Shown here: piece by piece, positions 14,137-17,372 of the stretch
Layout: each line of letters starts with the position of its first letter
Numbering within the stretch: position 1 is the first letter of the stretch
Assembly: GCA_003132905.1 (NCBI GenBank)
Contig: PKZC01000347.1
Coordinates: 23,747-41,118, forward strand
Direction of reading: 5' to 3'
Length of the DNA: 17,372 bases
Source: Bryobacterales bacterium
GTDB lineage: Bacteria; Acidobacteriota; Terriglobia; Bryobacterales; Bryobacteraceae
Position numbers and translations under genes: made by a program
The notes under the pieces: model-generated
The model's database searches: none
The model's input: the letters and a program-made list of their open reading frames with translations, nothing else
Told to the model about the DNA's origin: nothing

Positions 14137-14995
14137 ACGCGATCCCTTTCACGTCTAACCGCGCGCGGAAAACCGAAGTCCGAGCCGTGATGTAAAGGGA
14201 CCCTAAGTCCGGATCGCCAAACGCGCAGTTCGATGGAGTCTCATCGGTATGAATGGTCCCGAGCGGCTTGCCTTGTGGCGAATATACCTGAATCTGATTC
14301 GCGGCTAGATACAGATTGCCTTTTTCGTCGACGCAAATCCCGTCGGGCACGCCCTCAATTCCCGAGATCAGCGTGCGTTCATTTGAAGCACCACCGCTCT
14401 TATCCAGATCGTAGGCGCGCACGTTCTTCTCGTCAGAATTGCTGACGTAAAGCGTACGGCCGTCGGGCGCCAGGGCTATACCGTTCGGCCGCCCTTGCGG
14501 TTTTGCAATCACGTCCAATTCACCTTTGCGCGAGATGTGAAAGACGCCGAAGAAGTCCAATTCGCGCGTATCCTGCTGGTTGCCGAAGGCTGGATCTGTA
14601 AAGTAGACGTCGCCCTCTTTGCGAACCGCCAAGTCGTTCGGCGCGTTTAGCCTCTGGCCCTGCCAGCGCTCCGCCAAAATTTCCACTTTGCCCTTTTTAT
14701 CCGTTCGCGTCACCCGCCGGGAATGACTTTCGCAGGTATAAAGACGCCCTTGCGCATCGAATCGATTGCCGGTCGCGCCACTGGAGTTTTCCCGATAAAC
14801 GCTGGCCGGCTGCCCCGCCGTGAACTGCATCAACTTGTTGTTCGGAATATCGCTAAACACCAGGAAACCCATCGGCGACCATGCGGGCCCCTCCGCGAAT
14901 GCGTATCCGGTGGCCACCTTCTGAATCTCGATAGCGGCGAAGTCCTGAGCAGCGCCGCTCCAGGCCAGCATCAAAATCGCTAAGAACAACCGCAC
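14132..14995 (-). CDS. Secreted SMP-30/gluconolactonase/LRE-family beta-propeller protein
   Basis: 287 residues starting at GTG 14995, with a short signal peptide (MRLFLAILMLAWSGAAQ). The SMP-30-like six-bladed propeller follows. Family metal ligands appear at E35 in AEGPAW, N171 in GRPNGIA and D218 in VPDGICVD, with N120 in LNAPNDL near the substrate pocket. Family members hydrolyse sugar lactones or related esters with a divalent cation; many secreted bacterial ones are uncharacterised. Location is periplasmic or extracellular. An in-frame ATG at codon 9 is an alternative start but would break the signal peptide. No good Shine-Dalgarno is seen, and a short inverted repeat lies just upstream. 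It is the first gene of the minus-strand unit that continues with NUDIX and MutS2. Its functional tie to them is unclear. Confidence 0.92.
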   Translation of the reverse strand: MRLFLAILMLAWSGAAQDFAAIEIQKVATGYAFAEGPAWSPMGFLVFSDIPNNKLMQFTAGQPASVYRENSSGATGNRFDAQGRLYTCESHSRRVTRTDKKGKVEILAERWQGQRLNAPNDLAVRKEGDVYFTDPAFGNQQDTRELDFFGVFHISRKGELDVIAKPQGRPNGIALAPDGRTLYVSNSDEKNVRAYDLDKSGGASNERTLISGIEGVPDGICVDEKGNLYLAANQIQVYSPQGKPLGTIHTDETPSNCAFGDPDLGSLYITARTSVFRARLDVKGIAY

Positions 14996-15000
14996 GTACC

Positions 15001-15012
15001 GATAAGGTTATC
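15001..15012. promoter_or_regulatory. Inverted repeat GATAA-GG-TTATC, possible operator
   Basis: Perfect 5-bp arms around a 2-bp centre, 5 bp upstream of the GTG start of the SMP-30-like gene and about 105 bp upstream of the divergent VWA gene. The position suits a repressor site for the minus-strand operon. No regulator gene is adjacent and the repeat is short, so chance remains possible. Confidence 0.25.
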
Positions 15013-15103
15013 AGAGGAACATGCGGCAAGTTCCATAGCCCGGCTAGTACAAATGCCTCAGTCCGCGATGCCGGGCGACTGCGCGCTCCGCGTAAAATTG
15101 GGA

Positions 15104-15109
15104 TACAAT
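15104..15109 (+). promoter_or_regulatory. -10-like box TACAAT for the VWA gene, possibly leaderless
   Basis: TACAAT differs from TATAAT at one position and ends 6 bases before the ATG at 15116. A transcript from it would start at or next to the A of the start codon. No Shine-Dalgarno sequence is present in the short gap (CTGCCA). No good -35 box is seen 16-18 bp upstream, which lowers confidence. Confidence 0.4.
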
Positions 15110-15115
15110 CTGCCA

Positions 15116-16114
15116 ATGGCTCGCACCAAACAGTACGCGGCGCGCCTCGCTGTTGCCATTTTTGCGTGCTCCCCCTGTTGGGCGTTCCAGGCGTCCGGCG
15201 TTGATACCGCGGTTTCCATTCTTCCCCGTTTCCGGCCAGTGATCTCGTCTGGCCAAACCATTTTTCCAAAGGCTGACATTCGCGTCGATTCAGCCCTGGT
15301 CTTAGTGCCCGCTCAGGTGACGAACGTGGTGGGCACTCCGGTCACCGATCTGCATAAGGAAGACTTTAGAGTTTTCGAGGACGGCGTAGAGCAGCCCATT
15401 ACGAATTTTTCGCGCGACGACGCGCCGCTCTCCATTGGATTGCTGTTCGATATCAGCGGCAGCATGCGAAACAAGATCAAGAAGGCTACCGAAGCGGCGG
15501 CGGCGTTTTTCAAAACATCCAATCCGCAGGACGAGTTTTTTCTGATCGAGTTTAGCGACCGGCCGAAACTGACGGTTCCATTCACTTCGGACCCGGATGA
15601 AGTTTACGATCGAATCGCCCATGCCAAGCCTTTCGGGCGCACCTCGCTGCTAGACGCCATACATATGGCCATGGGCGAAATGAAGCACGCGCAGAATACG
15701 CGCAAAGCTTTGGTAATCGTTTCCGATGGCGGGGACAACCGCAGCCGCCACACCGAGCGCGAGATCAAGAACGCTATGCTCGAATCGGATTTGCAAGTCT
15801 ACGCCATGGGTATCTTCGATCCTTTGGACACCGCGAAGCATTCCATCGAAGAACAAAATGGACCTAAGCTGCTGGAAGAACTCGCGGACCAAAGCGGTGG
15901 ACGTGAGTATCCGGTATCCAGCTTGGATGACCTGCCTTCCATCAGCGCCCGGATTGGCGATCAGCTTCGGAACGAATACTTACTCGGCTACACGCCGCAG
16001 AACTCCGAGCGCGATGGAAAGTACAGGATTATCAGCGTAAAAGTAACTCCGCAGGCGCAGATACCCGATTTGCGGGTTTATCATCGCCACGGATATTATT
16101 CGCCTGGCCTATAG
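15116..16114 (+). CDS. Secreted VWA-domain protein (VWFA-related Acidobacterial family)
   Basis: 332 residues from the ATG at 15116, which gives a signal peptide (positively charged MARTKQYAAR, then a hydrophobic core to CWAFQ). An ATG at 15053 would add 21 residues in front of the signal peptide and is rejected. Residues about 60-100 form the family's N-terminal beta region (VLVPAQVTNVVGTPVTDL, then KEDFRVFEDG). The von Willebrand factor A domain follows with a complete MIDAS metal site: D112-x-S114-x-S116 in FDISGSM, T176 in GRTSLLD and D204 in VSDGGDN. The C-terminus (NEYLLGYTP, HRHGYY) matches the acidobacterial VWFA-related family. The role of this large paralogous family is unknown; the metal site suggests adhesion or protein binding outside the cytoplasm. 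The 3' end overlaps the convergent pseudogene by 19 bases. Confidence 0.93.
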   Translation: MARTKQYAARLAVAIFACSPCWAFQASGVDTAVSILPRFRPVISSGQTIFPKADIRVDSALVLVPAQVTNVVGTPVTDLHKEDFRVFEDGVEQPITNFSRDDAPLSIGLLFDISGSMRNKIKKATEAAAAFFKTSNPQDEFFLIEFSDRPKLTVPFTSDPDEVYDRIAHAKPFGRTSLLDAIHMAMGEMKHAQNTRKALVIVSDGGDNRSRHTEREIKNAMLESDLQVYAMGIFDPLDTAKHSIEEQNGPKLLEELADQSGGREYPVSSLDDLPSISARIGDQLRNEYLLGYTPQNSERDGKYRIISVKVTPQAQIPDLRVYHRHGYYSPGL

Positions 16115-16580
16115 CGAAGCGCTGTTACCAGCCGCGTGCCGTTATTCATGAAGATATGCACGTAGCGCGCTTCGGCGAAGACTTTGCCGTGCCATTTCGT
16201 TCCTAGAGCCGCGCCCATGCCCGCATTCCATCCCGGCTTGTTCACCGAATAGGCATCCCCGAAAGCAGGAACAACCAACGGGAAAGAGCCAGCAAAGGCA
16301 TTGGATACTGCGCCCGTCGGCGCTGAGAACTGCTGGTACCAATGGTAAAGTCCGCCGCCACCGATGGCGTTCTTCGGAGTAAGGTGGACAATCGGATCGA
16401 CGGTGGCGGAGAAAATGTGAACGTCGCCGCCCGGGAATCCGCTGGTGCCCAATGCGGTCCCGTTCATGCCGAGCGAATTGTAATCGAGCTGCACCATCGT
16501 GCCAATGTAATTTGGGAGAAGTTGTAGCCGACGCCACCTTGTACATTCCATCCATCATTCAGAAATCTACCGGTGTTAGC
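16096..16580 (-). pseudogene. Outer-membrane beta-barrel protein, 5'-truncated and frameshifted
   Basis: Read in two frames, the minus strand encodes about 160 residues of an acidobacterial-type outer-membrane beta-barrel: TGRFLNDGWNVQGGVGYNFS in one frame, then PNYIGTMVQLDYNSLGMN and onward to VTALRYRPGE and a TAA in the other. The two join cleanly if one C is restored in the CCC run at 16514-16516, so a one-base deletion (or sequencing error) explains the break. The N-terminus is also lost: the homologous sequence begins at the stop codon of the ComM-like gene, an in-frame TAG lies just upstream, and no signal peptide or start codon is present in the first frame. The ATG at 16551 starts a chimeric frame and is not a credible gene start. 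Alternating aromatic/glycine strands and AEARYVHIF near the end support the barrel call. Confidence 0.75.
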
Positions 16581-17372
16581 TCCAATAACTTCGGTCTAAG
16601 CTGCGGTATTGAACGGCTTCGGCGAGGTGCTTGGCGGAGATACCTTCAGACCGGTCGAGATCGGCGATGGTGCGGGCAGCTTTGAGGATGCGATCATGGG
16701 CGCGCGCGCTCAGGCCCATGCGACGCACCGCCATTTCGAGCATTCGCTCGCCAGCTTCGTCCAGCGCGCAGAAGCTTCGGAGCAGGCGCGCGGGGATGCG
16801 GGCATTATAGAATCCACGGCGGCGCTGGATGGCACGAGCGGCTTCCACTCGAAGGCGCATTTCGGCGGACGTCGCTCCGTGATCGGCGCCGCGCAGCTCT
16901 TTGTATGCCACCGCCGGAACTTCTACGTGAAGATCGATACGATCGAGCAGCGGTCCGCTTACTTTGCTCAAGTAACGTTGAATGATCGCACCAGTGCAGC
17001 GGCATTCACGTGTGGGATCTGAGAAGTAACCGCAGGGGCAGGGATTCATCGCACCAATCAAAATGAAGTCGGACGGGAACGAAAGCGTCATGTTGGTACG
17101 GGCCAGGGTGACGGAGGATTCTTCGATGGGCTGGCGCAGCATCTCCAGGACGTTGCGCGGAAATTCAGGCAGCTCATCCAAAAACAGAACGCCGTTATGC
17201 GCCAGGCTGACTTCGCCGGGACGAGGCGTTCCAGAGCCGCCTCCGATGAGTCCCGCGTCCGATACGGTGTGATGGGGCGCGCGAAATGGCCGGCGGCCCA
17301 ACAATCCGACGCCGCGCGGAAGTAGCCCCGCGACGCTGTGGATCTGGGTGGTCTCGATGGATTCTTGAAAGG
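16576..17372 (-). CDS. ComM/YifB-family Mg-chelatase-like AAA+ ATPase (N-terminus cut by window edge)
   Basis: 264 C-terminal residues are visible; the frame is open at the right edge, where it reads [18 protein letters not shown], the conserved stretch before [19 protein letters not shown]. Walker B is [11 protein letters not shown]. The cysteine cluster [17 protein letters not shown] gives four Cys in the usual family spacing, followed by the [12 protein letters not shown] motif. The C-terminal helical domain ends in [11 protein letters not shown], typical of the family. Walker A and the N-terminal Lon-like domain would lie outside the window. In Gram-negative bacteria ComM is a hexameric helicase that promotes branch migration during natural transformation. 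The C-terminus is intact although a decayed gene abuts it directly. Confidence 0.95.
   Translation of the reverse strand, partial: FQESIETTQIHSVAGLLPRGVGLLGRRPFRAPHHTVSDAGLIGGGSGTPRPGEVSLAHNGVLFLDELPEFPRNVLEMLRQPIEESSVTLARTNMTLSFPSDFILIGAMNPCPCGYFSDPTRECRCTGAIIQRYLSKVSGPLLDRIDLHVEVPAVAYKELRGADHGATSAEMRLRVEAARAIQRRRGFYNARIPARLLRSFCALDEAGERMLEMAVRRMGLSARAHDRILKAARTIADLDRSEGISAKHLAEAVQYRSLDRSYWS

Noticed and set aside
15038..15076. GCCCGGC / GCCGGGC inverted repeat with a 25-base spacer
   Set aside because: A 7-bp GC-only stem with a long loop is expected by chance in such DNA; no T-run or known RNA motif accompanies it.
15053..15115. Upstream ATG extending the VWA protein by 21 residues
   Set aside because: It would bury the signal peptide behind an uncharacteristic N-terminus and lies before the -10-like box.
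16142..16558. 138-codon minus-strand frame overlapping the barrel pseudogene
   Set aside because: Only its first few codons belong to the original barrel frame; after the frameshift it reads out of frame and shows no barrel pattern.
1..17372. tRNA, rRNA, CRISPR array, insertion sequence, riboswitch
   Set aside because: I saw no cloverleaf, repeat-spacer array, transposase frame or recognisable riboswitch on reading; no dedicated covariance search could be run.

Overview
The window is GC-rich bacterial chromosome with densely packed genes. The gene content points to the Acidobacteriota, probably a Solibacter/Bryobacter-like member. The best single clue is a secreted protein matching the 'VWFA-related Acidobacterial' family. 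Uma2-type nuclease folds, SMP-30-like secreted proteins and small outer-membrane beta-barrels fit the same picture. This is inference from protein content; there is no rRNA in the window.

Layout from left to right. (1) 1-3579, minus strand: an OmpR-type response regulator, its sensor histidine kinase (ATGA overlap) and, 51 bp further down, a large secreted M23-type peptidase that starts with GTG and runs off the left edge. (2) 3580-4085: a gene-poor stretch of about 500 bp. It holds a 58-residue ORF that looks like the C-terminal remnant of a larger secreted protein, an N-terminally eroded Phd/YefM-like antitoxin without a toxin, an inverted repeat and a short direct-repeat cluster. (3) 4086-9837, plus strand: a complete tripartite RND efflux operon (TolC-type outer-membrane channel, lipoprotein adaptor, 1036-residue inner-membrane pump). 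It is divergent from the two-component system, which is therefore its likely regulator. (4) 9834-14995, minus strand, in transcription order: secreted SMP-30/gluconolactonase-like protein, NUDIX hydrolase, MutS2, Uma2-like nuclease-fold protein, M50 membrane metalloprotease. Every junction overlaps or is separated by only 4 bp, so this looks like one five-gene transcription unit. (5) 15116-16114, plus strand: the secreted VWA-domain protein. (6) 16096-16580, minus strand: a decayed outer-membrane beta-barrel gene with its 5' end missing and a one-base frameshift. (7) 16576-17372, minus strand: the C-terminal part of a ComM/YifB-type Mg-chelatase-like ATPase that enters from the right edge.

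Points of most interest: the NUDIX reading frame clearly continues 34 codons upstream of its first conventional start but contains no ATG/GTG/TTG there, and its best candidate start is an ATT overlapping the previous gene's stop; MutS2 probably starts with TTG inside the NUDIX gene and its Smr domain lacks the LDLR/LDLK motif; the VWA gene has a -10-like box seven bases before its ATG and no Shine-Dalgarno, suggesting a leaderless transcript. I found no tRNA, rRNA, CRISPR array, insertion sequence or convincing rho-independent terminator. I did not find a clear, wholly new multi-gene system; the best candidate for an undescribed association is the MutS2 / Uma2-like / M50 protease operon.
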